Source: Erythrocercus mccallii
Taxonomy: Eukaryota; Chordata; Aves; Passeriformes; Dicruridae
Direction of reading: 5' to 3'
NCBI GenBank assembly: GCA_013397435.1
Contig: VZRG01000350.1
Coordinates: forward strand, 469,086-533,085
DNA: 64,000 bases
Below are positions 23,701-32,669 of the stretch, piece after piece. Each line of letters starts with the position of its first letter. Position 1 is the stretch's first letter. The position numbers were made by a program, and so were the translations under genes. The notes below the pieces were generated by a model. It did not search any database, was not told where the DNA came from, and saw only the letters and a list, made by a program, of their open reading frames with translations.

Positions 23701-26700
23701 ATGGAGAAGAGGACCATTGTGGAGTCCACTGAATGTATTGCAATTATGTCAGCTAAGGAAATGACCCAAAGAATTTAAATTTGAACATCTGAAATTTGTG
23801 AAAACATCACTGGGGGAGATCTGTGACTCTCAGATGTGAAATGCCCGATCCACCAGTAAAAAAGGGGGCAGGACAAAGTCTGCAGCAGCAGGTCCCTATA
23901 GGAGCTCCTCCAACTTGCAGTGAGTTCTAGCCTGGCCTGCAGGCAATGGAGATGCTCCCACACATGCCCAGGATATTTCAGCAAAAAAATAAAAATTTAA
24001 TGAGAAACAGGGGCGGCAGAGATGAGACTGAGGCTCAGCCTTGGGAATGTCATGTGGAACATGCATTCCTTCACACCACTAACAGCTGAAGGGCTACATC
24101 CTGAACCTGCTGGAGGCTGAAAATCCAGCCTGGAATGACAGGACTGGGCCAGCGTCACCCTCCTGCATCTGACGTCAGGATGTGGCCACCCCTTTCCCAG
24201 CCATGGGGAGCTGTGTCTTCCCAATCTGCATATTCAGAAATGTCAGGGATAGTTCTGTGCAGCCTCTGCCAGATGGGATGGCAGGATTTCAGCTGGTTCC
24301 TCTGCTGGTTCTCCTTCCCCAGGAACAAACACAGGCTGCCCACATCTCTGATTGTTCTTACATCTCTCCAGCACTGCTGAATTCCGACGCTGGGGTCAGG
24401 GCTGTGACATTCCCCCCCCTGGTCTGGGTGTTGTCTATCCAGGCTCCTTGTGAGGACCCTCTGCCTGCCAGGTTGTGAGCAAACCCAGCTTCAAGAACCT
24501 TGCAGCCCAAAAGAGCCACTGGAGCACATCCCTTTCCATCCACTGCTGGGGGCACCTGGGAAGTTCCTCTGCAAGCTTCCACCATGCTTGGGTTGGCATT
24601 TTTTTCCCTCTCTCTGTAAAACAGCAGCTCCTGCCCAAATCCAATAAAAGGAGGAAATCTCTCTGTGCTGGAGAGGGGGAATATCACAAAGTCTTTTACA
24701 AGGAAAAATCAGAATTACAACAAAAACTTTGTGTTTTTCTTCAGATACATCTCTTGAGCTGCCATAAATAAAGGCTCTGTCTAAGTCAAGCTGCTGTTAC
24801 CAGACAAAGTTTTCTTCCCAGTTTGGGATGAGCTTTCAATACAGTTTTTCTTCAGCATTTCACAGCTTTTGGTTTTGCCCATGGAAAACTTACCTGACTC
24901 ACTTCCTGTTGGTCTTGGGTGTGTATCCCTGGGGAAATTTAGCCAAAAGATCATCAAGCAAGAGATTCCCACATGAAACAGCAGAGCTGGTGGCCCAAAC
25001 CAGTGGGATAACCACAAAGACCACATAAAAATGGTGGAGTCATTCAGCCACCCCTGTGCACAGATTTCAACCTCTGTGGCCTCCAGACAACCTGTTCAGA
25101 CTCAGCTCTGGGGCCCAGGTGTCTGCACCCACCTTTCGGTGACCAGGCTGGAACAAGTCACAGCTCTTGGAAAAACTGAGAGGTTTTTCCTACCATTCCC
25201 ACTCCTGCATGCTGAGACCTGCTGAAAGCCCACCCAGGGACAGCTCTGGAAGGTGGAAATGGCAGGACCTGGGCAAGGTCCACCTGGGGGAGGAGGCTCT
25301 GGAACATTTGCCATGGCCTGGCAAAATAAAACAACCAATGAAACCCTTAAAGATCTTCCACAAAAGTTCAGCAGCTCCAGGGAGCTGAGTGTCAGCACTC
25401 TGAGAACCTGCCACAGAGGCTGGAGATCTAATTAAACAGCTAAAACACTCCTGCTAATTACCCATCAGCTTCTGAGCCACTCTGGCAGAGGTGAGAAAGG
25501 AGAAGTTAAAAAAGGAGATGAGTTTATCCTTGTTTTGAAGGTGGTGGGGATGTCTGTGTTATTCTAACCTTGCTTGGCCAGCAATTTCTCAGTGGACAAG
25601 TTTCAATTCACCTCCACAGCAAAGGGGAAAATATCAGAGCACTCATCCTTGTTTTGTTCTGCTGTTTTATCAGGATTACAGATGGCCCTTTATTCAAGGA
25701 AAATATGTTTTCCTGCTTTTTTTTCCTGCTAGAAAATTAAGATCTCAGCTATTCCACAATAACTGGAGAGCTGGTAAGGTGTTATTACAAGCTGCTTAAA
25801 CACTGAATAAATTCAAGATAAAGTTGTTCTCCTGGCCAGTTCGTCTTTTTTTTTTTTCTATTCCCTTCTTTTTTCTCTTTCAATTAAAAACCGAAATAAT
25901 TAGAACCTATTTAGCTGCAGCTTATAATGAACACTTAGAATAATAACAGTTCCAGGGCAAGAACGAACATTTTACTCATCCCTAACAAATCTATGAGCAA
26001 AAGTCAATATGAAAATAACAGTGACACATTTAAAACAGGATTTTCATTCTACTTTTAAATCCTCTTAGGTTTTGGGGCAGATCAAAGTAAAGAGAAGGAA
26101 AAGATACGTGCAAGAAAATTAGAAAGCCTTCTTGGGTCAAAAGTGCATCTCCTTGAGCAAAGGCAACAGGGGACAGATTCACCGAGATGCAAGTTCAGAG
26201 CCAAGTGAACAGTTTTGATATGGAGAGACACAGATTTATCTTGAAGTAGGACACAGACCTCAAGATGTGCATGGAGAAGTCTTCTGGAGAGATTTATTGC
26301 TCACATATCCCCTCAAATCCTTTCCAGCATAAAAACATCAAAATGGGGCTCAGCAGTTTGTCTGCAAAGAGGGTCTTGGGACAATTAATCAGAATTAATT
26401 CATTTATTTCAATGGAATAAATCAGTTTGTGCTGCCCGACTCTGTGTGTGTACTCTCCTTCCAAACTAGGACTTTCCACTTAGCTTAAAATTCCTTCTTC
26501 CCAAATAATCTGAGCTGAACTAATCTCATTGCAGTTTGGAGGAGGAATTGACTGGGAATGCAATGGAAAAAGGACAGGAAGACAAGTGAAATAATTTATT
26601 GAATCATAGCCCCTTCAGGTTTTTTGCACTTAGGATTGGCTTTGCTGAGTTCTGGAAAAAGTGAAGGAAATAATGAGTAAAAACCCATTCATTCTTCACT

Positions 26701-28603
26701 ACTGCACTCCGTGCCACGGAAATCCAACCCAATCTCCATGATGCTCCACCTCATCCCTCTCCTTGCCACCACAACCTCAGGAGAGCTATCATGAACAACC
26801 AAAGTTTTGCCCCTGGGGAAGATCAAGGGAAGATGTTACACCCCCTGCTCAGTGCTGATGAGGCTGGCCCTGGAAAACAGGGTCTTCCCTCTGGAAAACA
26901 GAGTCTTCCCTCTGGAAAACAGGGTCTTCTCCCTCTCACCACTTCAAGAGGGCTGCAGGAAAATCAAACAGGTCCCATGGAAGATGGTTAGGGATGAGGA
27001 AGGATGTCCTGCAAAGATAATCTGGGGGTTCCCCCCAGTTTATCCAGCATAGGAGGGACACATTAAGGAGCTTTTCTGCCTGTTGTTCCATGTGTTCCCA
27101 TATTCAAAGAGTGACCAGCCCTCCAGATCCCCCACTCCCAGTGCCATCTCTACCTTCTTCCTTCACACATTGTTCACCAAGACTGATGTTGCCCTTCTTC
27201 CAACTCCACTCAGGCACACTCCAAACCCACAGCTGGACATTTTTCAGGACCAGCTTCCAGGTCCTTGTAGTCCTTCTCTCCCCACCAGATGCTACAGCTA
27301 AGTCATGACTACGAAATCATCACCAAGCATGGGAGACAAGGATTAAATATCCCTGGTGTGGGCAAACTTCAGAGGGAATTTAGCAATTGTGACTCAAGGA
27401 GATGGAATTCAATGTACCAGGTTTCATTAAAAAAAAAAAAAAGTCTAAGCCTAATTGCAACATATTTTAAATTTATGGAAATGTTAAAAAATGCATGAAA
27501 TCATTTTAGCCCTTATTAGAGGAATATATTTATCTCCCTTTATTTGAACTTCCCTCTTATCAGGAGATACTTCCCAGGCTTTGAAGACAGTTGAACTTTC
27601 CTTAGTTATTTGACTAGTCAGAGGAATTATTCAAACATTCTCTACTCTGAATTTGAAATAAAAAGAAGGGAATAATTATAACCAGCCATTTGCTTGCATT
27701 TGTTGAGCTGAGCTGTGTCTGCAGTTGGCTTTTCCTCTTCATCCCCCTCTCAACACAGCTTAAAGCAATAGAAGAACTGGGGATGAAAGTGCTGGAGGTC
27801 CACCAGCTCAACCCATCAATATCTGACTGGTGTGGGCACTCTGTGCCCTGTTCTCTGGAGAAGAGGACCTGGAAAGAGGATGCATTACAGGAGGAGAGTG
27901 GAGCACACACCGAAGCCTTTGCATCACTCAATCCCTGTCTAACAGCCAGATCTTTCTCTACATCTTATCACCAGGGGCTTCCATTTGTGAAAGAAAGGGG
28001 CAGGGTCGCTGCTCCTGAACTAAACCAAGAAGAAGCAAGATTAAGATCTCTCTTTGCTTTAATTACTTGGGAGAACTAAAAAAAAAAAAAAAATAAAAGC
28101 CTTTAAGGACATGGCAAATTTACCACCAGCATACGATAACCTGATGTAAAGCCTGCTGCTTATGGATTCCCATGAATTCTTTGGGCTGAAGGCCTGGAAG
28201 GTGCAGGAGGACTGTGCCAGCACGTGCCGCGCGTGCATGCGAGACAGGCAGGGACCACGGGCAGGGCCATGCACAGCCGGACCCACACATTCCCCTGGGG
28301 TCACTGCTCCAACACAGCCCCGGGGCAGCTTCCCCGAGCCTCTGGAGCACCCTCCATCCTCGGTGGGGATGAGGCCAACCTCCTCCTCCTCCCGGGAAGG
28401 GCGCCCCGGCCCCGCGCGTGCAAGGGGAACATGCCTCCACTTACTATTGCAAGCCTTCCTATTGCACAGCCGTCCTTCCTCCAGGACTCCCTCGCAGGCC
28501 AGGCCCTCGTTGGGAAGGGGCTTGCAGGAGCGCATGCGGGTCTGCAGGCCGCCCCCGCAGTCCTTGGTGCAGTCGCCCCAAGCCGACCAGGAGTTCCAAC
28601 CAC
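313..28603 (-). CDS. ADGRB1: ADGRB1 (BAI1) gene, internal part: seven extracellular-domain exons
   Basis: This is the partial coding region of an adhesion G-protein-coupled receptor. The exons are 28603-28445, 20456-20349, 14251-14087, 12235-12071, 8098-7934, 4495-4331 and 414-313. Together they total 1029 nt (343 codons) with no stop and no frame break. The order is TSR1, linker, TSR2, TSR3, TSR4, TSR5 and the start of the HormR domain. In the known family the TSRs face the extracellular space and bind phosphatidylserine, CD36, bacterial lipopolysaccharide and Nogo receptors. The cytoplasmic side signals through ELMO/DOCK and Rho. Five TSRs match ADGRB1, since ADGRB2 and ADGRB3 have four. 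The linker SQSLRSTD and the HormR start PHEICDE also match my memory of human ADGRB1. The signal-peptide exon and everything C-terminal of the HormR start lie outside the window. All exon junctions are phase 1. Confidence 0.95.
415..4330 (-). other. ADGRB1: ADGRB1 intron between TSR5 and the HormR start exon
   Basis: A 3.9-kb intron. The end nearest the HormR exon holds an LTR-like block (about 500-780) and an AT-rich stretch to about 1000. The rest (1000-4330) is unique-looking sequence without recognisable exons, CR1 or RNA genes. The open frame on the minus strand at 3330-3596 has no recognisable domain and is most likely chance. Confidence 0.75.
500..780 (-). mobile_element. LTR-like retroelement fragment, same orientation as ADGRB1
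   Basis: On the minus strand the block starts near TGTTAG (779) and has a TATA-like TTTTAAAAAGCC box at about 642-653. A canonical AATAAA signal at 550-545 is followed by a GT-rich stretch. This U3-R-U5 layout suggests a solo or truncated endogenous retrovirus LTR. I could not find a clean target duplication or a definite 3' boundary. The AT-rich stretch to about 1000, with a further AATAAA and a TATAAAAAG box, may be part of the same insertion or an older one. Confidence 0.45.
4331..4495 (-). CDS. ADGRB1: ADGRB1 exon: thrombospondin type 1 repeat 5
   Basis: This 165-nt exon encodes the fifth and last TSR. The acceptor is TTTCCAG and the donor GGTATGT, phase 1 on both sides. It begins V-D-G-K, with W5, W8 and W11, and cysteines at 14, 18, 29, 39, 49 and 54. 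CTATCG (14-19) fits the O-fucose consensus. QRRDRVC (23-29) carries the arginine layer, with Asp replacing the usual Thr between arginines. FFGGETCQGPKEEYKQC corresponds to the human FFGG-CQGP-EYRQC pattern. The acceptor's pyrimidine tract is a (TTTTG)n microsatellite followed by a T run, which is unusual. The exon's final G joins the AG of the next exon to make Glu of the CPEPHEICDE junction. Confidence 0.97.
4501..4548 (+). repeat. (AAAAC)n / poly-A microsatellite at the TSR5 splice acceptor
   Basis: On the plus strand the tract is AAAAAC and AAAAC units followed by a pure A run. On the gene strand it reads as a T run then TTTTG units ending 5 nt before the acceptor AG of the TSR5 exon. It is therefore the polypyrimidine tract of that splice site. 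Confidence 0.95.
5151..5218 (+). repeat. 30-bp direct repeat, two copies
   Basis: Copies 5151-5180 and 5189-5218 differ by one base and are separated by 8 bp. The near identity suggests a recent local duplication. No function is apparent. Confidence 0.85.
5758..5838 (+). repeat. (ATT)n microsatellite
   Basis: About a dozen pure ATT units followed by degenerate GTT/ATT units. A simple intronic repeat. Confidence 0.95.
6440..6845 (+). mobile_element. LTR-like retroelement fragment
   Basis: Plus-strand block with a CCAAT-like GGCCAATTT box, a TATA-like CTTAAAAGACC about 6709-6720 and a polyadenylation signal AATAAA at 6797-6802, ending near GAGCATT. The order and spacing resemble an avian endogenous retrovirus LTR. 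Boundaries are approximate and the family is not identified. It lies antisense to ADGRB1. Confidence 0.4.
7137..7204 (+). repeat. Two-copy 34-bp tandem repeat
   Basis: Units 7137-7170 and 7171-7204 both start GATAGAAC and end in TATAT, with a few substitutions between them. Position upstream of a TATA-like box is typical of U3 enhancer duplications. Confidence 0.8.
7523..7580 (+). repeat. CTG-rich imperfect trinucleotide repeat
   Basis: Interrupted TGC/CTG units over about 58 bp within the LTR-like block. It generates Leu-, Cys- or Ser-rich shadow open frames depending on the reading frame. Confidence 0.85.
7934..8098 (-). CDS. ADGRB1: ADGRB1 exon: thrombospondin type 1 repeat 4
   Basis: This 165-nt exon encodes the fourth TSR. 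The acceptor is GCCACTCAG and the donor GGTGGGT, phase 1 on both sides. It begins V-D-G-N, with W5, W8 and W11 in two WxxW motifs, and cysteines at 14, 18, 29, 39, 49 and 54. YGGAECQGHWVETRDC (34-49) matches the human repeat closely. Two local differences stand out. The O-fucose motif is C-S-A-S-C-S, without the usual Gly after the second cysteine. The next residues, N20-G-T, form an N-glycosylation sequon where I recall Q-G-R in human. An LTR-like block ends roughly 75 nt beyond the donor, so the conserved part of the intron start is short. Confidence 0.97.
9608..9631 (+). repeat. Poly-T tract
   Basis: Two T runs interrupted by GG. No adjacent recognisable retroelement. Confidence 0.85.
10082..10300 (-). 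mobile_element. CR1 LINE 3' fragment
   Basis: The plus strand reads the reverse complement of the CR1 3' end: GGAATCATAGGATGGTTTGG, then the block that includes CCACGGGCAGAGACACCTTCC and AGCCACAGCTTCTCTGG. It is 5'-truncated, as is usual for CR1. Confidence 0.9.
12071..12235 (-). CDS. ADGRB1: ADGRB1 exon: thrombospondin type 1 repeat 3
   Basis: This 165-nt exon encodes the third TSR. The acceptor CTTCCCTTGCAG has a good pyrimidine tract, the donor is GGTAGGG, and both junctions are phase 1. The split first codon gives Val, then H-G-T, with W5, W8 and W11 forming overlapping WxxW C-mannosylation motifs. Cysteines are at 14, 18, 29, 39, 49 and 54. CSSTCG (14-19) is a good O-fucose site and RDRTRT (23-28) provides the arginine ladder. 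The tail EGPEKQTKFC is characteristic of ADGRB TSRs. A glycan-modified TSR3 is, as I recall, the part shown to bind the Nogo receptor RTN4R; the Trp and Thr needed for those modifications are present. The intron before this exon is short, about 1.85 kb. Confidence 0.97.
12823..12891 (+). repeat. (AATCT)n imperfect pentanucleotide array
   Basis: Repeated TAATC units with interruptions, ending in three clean units. It lies in the intron between TSR2 and TSR3. Confidence 0.9.
13185..13220 (+). repeat. Two-copy 18-bp tandem duplication
   Basis: The units CATGGATGGTGATTTCAC and CATGGATGGTGGTTTCAC differ by one base. Confidence 0.85.
13305..13640 (-). mobile_element. CR1 LINE 3' fragment
   Basis: Reverse-complement CR1 3' end (CATAGAAACATAGAATGGTT) running through the CCATGGGCAGGGACACC and CAGCCACAGCTTCTCTGG blocks to the part with CTTGTACTGTCCC. 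Confidence 0.95.
13862..14025 (-). mobile_element. CR1 LINE 3' fragment next to the TSR2 exon
   Basis: Starts ATCATAGAATGGTTTGGAAT and runs to GGGCAACCTGTGCCAGGGCC; about 20 bp of the standard middle block is missing (from TTCCAACCAC straight to TTTCCACTATCCC). It ends about 60 nt from the TSR2 splice donor at 14086. Confidence 0.95.
14087..14251 (-). CDS. ADGRB1: ADGRB1 exon: thrombospondin type 1 repeat 2
   Basis: This 165-nt exon encodes the second TSR. The acceptor is CTCCACAG and the donor GGTACTG, phase 1 on both sides. With the split glycine as residue 1, the exon reads D-P-A-A-E-E, then W8 and W11 (a WSPW C-mannosylation motif), then C14, C18, C29, C38, C48 and C54. CSTTCG (14-19) fits the O-fucosylation consensus used by POFUT2. 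GWQTRTRF (21-28) supplies the arginine layer that stacks on the tryptophans. N49-N-S is an N-glycosylation sequon. The segment is nearly identical to my memory of human ADGRB1. On the 3' intron side, a CR1 fragment begins only about 60 nt past the donor. Confidence 0.97.
14476..14520 (+). repeat. (AC)n and A-rich tract
   Basis: Six AC units followed by interrupted A runs. On the gene strand it is T/GT-rich and lies about 225 nt upstream of the TSR2 acceptor. Confidence 0.9.
17405..17820 (-). mobile_element. CR1 LINE 3' fragment
   Basis: Over 400 bp matching the reverse complement of CR1, from AGAATGGTTTGGGTTG to the block with TTCTCCAGGCTGAACAGCCC. The terminal octamers are eroded. Confidence 0.95.
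19543..19700 (-). mobile_element. CR1 LINE 3' fragment
   Basis: Starts AATCACAGAATCACAGGATG, two terminal octamers in reverse complement, and ends near CAGGGATGGGGCAGATCC. Confidence 0.95.
20349..20456 (-). CDS. ADGRB1: ADGRB1 exon: linker between TSR1 and TSR2
   Basis: This 108-nt exon encodes the 36-residue hydrophilic linker between TSR1 and TSR2. It begins N-G-R-Y-N, passes through SRSQSLRSTD and ends YGYPAPQIG. It has no cysteine and is rich in Arg, Ser, Asp and Glu, as expected for an exposed spacer. The donor is GGTAAGC. The acceptor is CCATAG, preceded by a poor pyrimidine tract. I placed it there because the split codon A+CC gives Thr, which restores the spacing seen in human between the last TSR1 cysteine and SRSQS. 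A later AG (TTCCAG, about 20 nt in) would break the phase-1 junction. In mammals MMP14 is reported to cut ADGRB1 in this region to release vasculostatin-40. The SQSLRS core that I associate with that site is conserved here. Confidence 0.88.
26870..26932 (+). repeat. Three-copy 21-bp tandem repeat
   Basis: Units of CTGGAAAACAGGGTCTTCCC plus one T at 26870, 26891 and 26912 with two or three substitutions. The period is a multiple of three, but I find no coding context. Confidence 0.9.
27428..27442 (+). repeat. Poly-A run
   Basis: A 14-15 bp A run in intronic sequence, without a recognisable adjoining element. Confidence 0.8.
28078..28097 (+). repeat. Poly-A run
   Basis: About 16 A residues then TAAAA. 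It could be a retrotransposition tail, but I see no source transcript upstream. Confidence 0.8.
28445..28603 (-). CDS. ADGRB1: ADGRB1 exon: thrombospondin type 1 repeat 1
   Basis: This 159-nt exon encodes the first TSR. The acceptor reads TTGCCCAG and the donor AGTAAGTG, and the exon enters and leaves in phase 1. Counting from the split glycine as residue 1, the layered tryptophans are W3, W6 and W9, followed by six cysteines at 12, 16, 27, 37, 47 and 52, the normal TSR disulphide set. The motif GGGLQTR (17-23) and the run CEGVLEEGR (37-45) are close to the human ADGRB1 TSR1. The loop between strands (KPLPNEGLA) is shorter and less glycine-rich than I recall for human. The O-fucose position has Asp (C-T-K-D-C-G), so this repeat should lack O-fucose. 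In mammals the fragment holding only this TSR is the anti-angiogenic vasculostatin-40. The exon is in a locally GC-rich patch. Confidence 0.95.
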
Positions 28604-28911
28604 CTGGGCAAGATCCAGAAAAGCCCCGTCAGCCTCGGTGAGAGCCCAGCGGAGCCGAGGCAGGGCCGGCATGGCAGACCCTGCCCTGGACCAGCTGCCA
28701 AGACTCAAAACTGGGGTGTCTTTAAATGTGGTGGGGCTGGACACTGCAGGGTAGCCCAGAAAGTTGAGCAGGGGATTGGAGAAGCATTGCCTGACTTTAC
28801 ATTGACTTCTCTTCAGTTATTCCTATTTCTAGAGTTTAGAAGTGTTTGGACAACGCCTTCAGGCACATGGTGGGGTTCTTGGGGCTGTCCTGTGGAGAGC
28901 CAGGAGTGAGA

Positions 28912-28966
28912 GCCACTTCAGTGACCCTTGAGGGTCCCTTCCACCTCAGGATATTCTGTGATTCCA
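28912..28966 (+). mobile_element. CR1 LINE, short 3' end
   Basis: CTTGAGGGTCCCTTCCACC followed by GGATATTCTGTGATTCC is the last part of CR1 with one complete and one partial octamer. Confidence 0.65.
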
Positions 28967-31209
28967 ATTAGTCCTGCACTTCCTGTACTTCCTGTGGCAA
29001 AGAGCTCCCCTCTGACAAGACCCTCTGCCCAGTTTGTGTCCTGTTGGCTTCTAACCCCAGAAGACACGAGCAAAAACCACTTCGAGGTATAAATCTGCCA
29101 TCAGTGAGGTTATGTCTCCTCCTTCTGCCACCACACAAACACATAATGTGAAGACAAGGAGGGTCAGAAGGGATGAGAGTTCTACCATTCATATTTCCCA
29201 AAAAAAACCATTTTCTTTCCCCACACTGCAGATCCCACCAGCCACAGAGGCACAGCTGTCAAGGACAGCTTTGGTGGGAGAATAACACAGGAATGACATT
29301 CTCCTCCAGCACCCTTTGTAGAATCCTCAAGGAGCAACCTGTGAGCACCATAAGATGAAGGTGCATTTTTGGCTCCTCTCCCCAGCCATGCTCAGTGCTG
29401 ATGTCAGCAACGCCCAGCTTTCCCCATTGTACCACAATCTACAGCTCTGAAAACTGATGGATCCACCAAAGCACATAGCTGCAGGGATGATCCTGCTACT
29501 TAAGGAAAATTCTGAGCCTCTGCAGCTTTCTCCACCCTGTGTCTTTCCAGCTTCCTGCCAAGAGCGACTGGCCCAGGTGGAACATCCATAAATGCTGATG
29601 GCAGGATGAACTGTGAAGACCATCTGAATCTGGCTGGCTTCCCACAGTCCAAACACCTGCAGGGAGCACAGCAAGGTTGGGTTTTGGGTTATAAAAGACA
29701 GCAGGGGATTATCCAATCCTTTCAGGTGATGGATAAGCTGTCACATCCCTAAGTGGTCAGTTCACTCCTCATCGGCCGCATGCAGCAATCTAAAATCTGC
29801 TGAAATAAGCCTGGGCTTCACTGTTCTGCTCCATCATTTGTCCACCTCATGGGGAGGAGCAGAGGTGGCCCTGCAGCCCAGAGGTGGCCACTTTCACATG
29901 GCTGCTTTTCCTGCTGTGAATTCTCTCATTACCCACAGCTACCCTCGGAGATGTTTCAGGTCCAGGGAATTCAGCTCTGTGCTATGCTCAGGCACAGATA
30001 AGGATAACGAGCTAAAGATGCAGGGTTTTTTGGAGACAGGAAACACTAGGAAAATTCTTGTTTTTAAAATAAAAATGAAATACCTCCCCTCCCCTCTTTT
30101 TTTCCCCCTTGCTAACAGTCAGAGAATTCAGAGATGCAGATGATCCAGTTCAGCTGACTCAGCCTCCCTGAATTTCTATTGATGAGATCATGGCTGTACT
30201 CTGAGCTCTGGACTCTGCTGGTCCCTACAAACCCTAGACAGAGCACCAGGCCTGTCTAGAAAAATGAGCCCAACTAGGTGCCAGATCAGAATTTAGGGAC
30301 ATAATCAGCACCCTCTTGCACAGGGATGAGCAAATACTCATCTACCTCCACAGCAAAAATCCATGAGTTCATACTCTGCTACCTCCAGCCTGGTTGTGGT
30401 TTAAATTTTCCCTCCAAAACAGTGAAAATAAACACAGCAACATTCTCACTGCCTATGGCCATGGAAGCTGCTCAGATATCATGAGAATAACATGGAAAAA
30501 TAGAGTAGGAAGGAAATGGAGGGAAGTGAATTTGCCAGCAAAGTGCACAGAGATCCTGGCAGCAGTGTGGAGGACAGAGCTGTTACTGGCACAAAACAAA
30601 AACTTGACCTTCAAGAAGACTGTCTTTCCCTCAAAAATCACTTTCTGGGCTGGTCACTTTTCTAACCACCATGGGAACACAGGCTTGTCTTCCGTGTCCT
30701 TATGAGAGACAGACTGTGTTTCCTTTGTAAGAGAAACCATCGGTGTAATGGGAGGTGTCCCGATGCCAGGCTCCAGCTGATCGATAGGATATCTGTAACC
30801 AGACACCTTTAGGCGTTAATCAGCTCCTGCCTTGCCCTTTTCAGAATGACTTTCTTTCATGTCACTCCCTTGCAGATTAGGAGTGAGGCTGGGGAAGGGA
30901 GAAAGCAGCTTCATGCAAGCCTTGGCTTGGATTGTGATTTATTTGGGATGCTTTTTGTTGAGAGAAAATGCATAATTGCTCCAGTGCCTTTAGAAGTTAT
31001 TTTATATTGTGTTTGTAAGCAAAATATGGGCCCAGATTCACTGGCTGTTGTGGTATCCTCATTTTGATAATGGATTATTCAAACAATTCTATATTTTGGG
31101 ATATGACCTATTATGACCTATCCCCTAAAATACACAGAGAAATTAATGCTGCCTGGCCTCACTACAGGAAAGAGGGAGGGATAATGAAGGTGCCAGTGTT
31201 TGATTTCTT

Positions 31210-31770
31210 AAATCATAGAATCACAGAATCATGGAATGGTTTGAGCTGGAAGGGACCTCAGGGATCATCTTGTCTCACCCCTCTGCCATGGGCAGGGAGA
31301 TCTTCCACTATCCCAGGTTGCTCCAAGCCCTGTCAAACCTGGCCCTAAACACTTCCAGGGATGGAGCGGCCACAGCTTCTCTGGAAAACCTTTTCCAGGG
31401 CCTCACCACCCTCACAAGGAAGAATTTCTTCCTGATACTCAAGCCAAACCTTCTTTCACCCAGTTTGAAGCCATTCCCTCTTGTCCTGTCACTCCAGCCC
31501 TTTGTAAATATTCTCTCTCCATGTTTCTTGTAGGCTCTTTTCAGGTACTGGAAAGCCACAATCCAGTCCCCACACCTTCTCTTATCCAGGCTGAACAATT
31601 CCAATTCTCTCAGCCTTTCCTCTCAGCAGAGCTCCTCCATCCCTCTGATCACCTTGGTGTTTCCTCTGGATTCACTCCAGCAGCTCCATGTCCTTCCCGG
31701 GCTGGGAACCCAGAGCTGGAGGCAGCTCTGCAGGTGTGGTCTCACCTGGATGGAGCAGAGGGGGTAACTC
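31210..31770 (-). mobile_element. CR1 LINE 3' fragment (longest in the window)
   Basis: About 560 bp. It begins with three octamers in reverse complement (ATCATAGAATCACAGAATCA) and continues through the standard blocks to CTGCAGGTGTGGTCTCACC, deeper into CR1 than the other copies. Confidence 0.95.
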
Positions 31771-32334
31771 TTACTCTGCTCATCCTCAGCAATGGGAGAA
31801 CCAGGCAAAACAAGATAAAAACTGTCATGATCTCAAATCCTTAACTGGAATGAGATCAGTTTATGAGGTTGAGCACAGATTACTTCCTTCCTCTCCCTGC
31901 TCCTCAGTTTCCATCCCATTTGTGAGTACTACAGAGGAGCTAGAGAAGTACCAGGGCACTTAGTAAATCAACCCAGGCATTTACAGCCAAGACAAAGGTA
32001 TTCCCCACTTTATGGAGCAGTCCTTTTTTATCATCAGGTTGTACCATGGTCCTGACAAATTAAATGCTGCATGTTATTTATCTTGTTTATTGGCTGTCAG
32101 ATAAACCTTTTGAAATTCCCCTTCTTTTCCTGGGTCTAGTCCTTCACTGCTTCAAGTGATTTGTCTTTTTTTAGTGGAGCTGTAAACAAGTGATGAAGGG
32201 TCTATTATATGAAGTTATTCCTGTCCCACCTTTCTGGGGGGAAAATGCTGTGCCATGAGGAACAAACATGGGGTTCTTGTGCCCACTGCTTCATCTGATT
32301 TCTGGGAAGGAGTGGCTGATGGAGCTGGGAGATA

Positions 32335-32663
32335 AAAGCTGAAGGGAAACCTCATCTCTCCCTACAACTCAATGACAGGACCTTGTGGTGAGGTGGGTGT
32401 CAATCTCTTCTCCCAAGTAACAAGTGACAGGATGAAATGGCCTTAAGATGTGCCAGGAGGAGTTTTAGATTGGTTATTTGGAAAAAAATTCTTCACAGGA
32501 AGGGTTATTAAGCTCTGGAACAGGCTGCCCAGGAAAGAGGTGGGGTCACCATCCCCATGAGTGTTCAAACAAGGTGTGGATGGTGGTGGTGAACATGGTG
32601 GGGGTGCTACACTGGTGGTTGAGCTTGGTGATCTTTTCCAACCTTAATGATTCCGTGAGTCTA
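32335..32663 (+). mobile_element. CR1 LINE 3' fragment
   Basis: Sense orientation. It includes GAGGTGGGTGTCAATCTCTT, CTCTGGAACAGGCTGCCCAG and ends CAACCTTAATGATTCCGTGA. Confidence 0.9.
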
Positions 32664-32669
32664 CGAGAA

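Larger units (their letters stand above)
20457..28444 (-). other. ADGRB1: ADGRB1 intron between TSR1 and the linker exon
   Basis: An 8.0-kb intron that is strikingly free of recognisable CR1 compared with the flanking introns. It contains a three-copy 21-bp tandem repeat (26870-26932) and two poly-A runs (27428-27442 and 28078-28097). No exon or RNA gene is recognised. Confidence 0.7.

Noticed and set aside
28078..28097. Poly-A run as the tail of a processed pseudogene
   Set aside because: The sequence upstream shows no recognisable coding remnant and no target duplication could be matched.
28445..28603. Assignment to ADGRB2, ADGRB3 or an ADAMTS/thrombospondin gene
   Set aside because: Five TSRs, the SRSQSLRSTD linker and the PHEICDE...WKETPAG HormR start point to ADGRB1. 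ADAMTS and thrombospondin genes do not join TSRs to a HormR domain.
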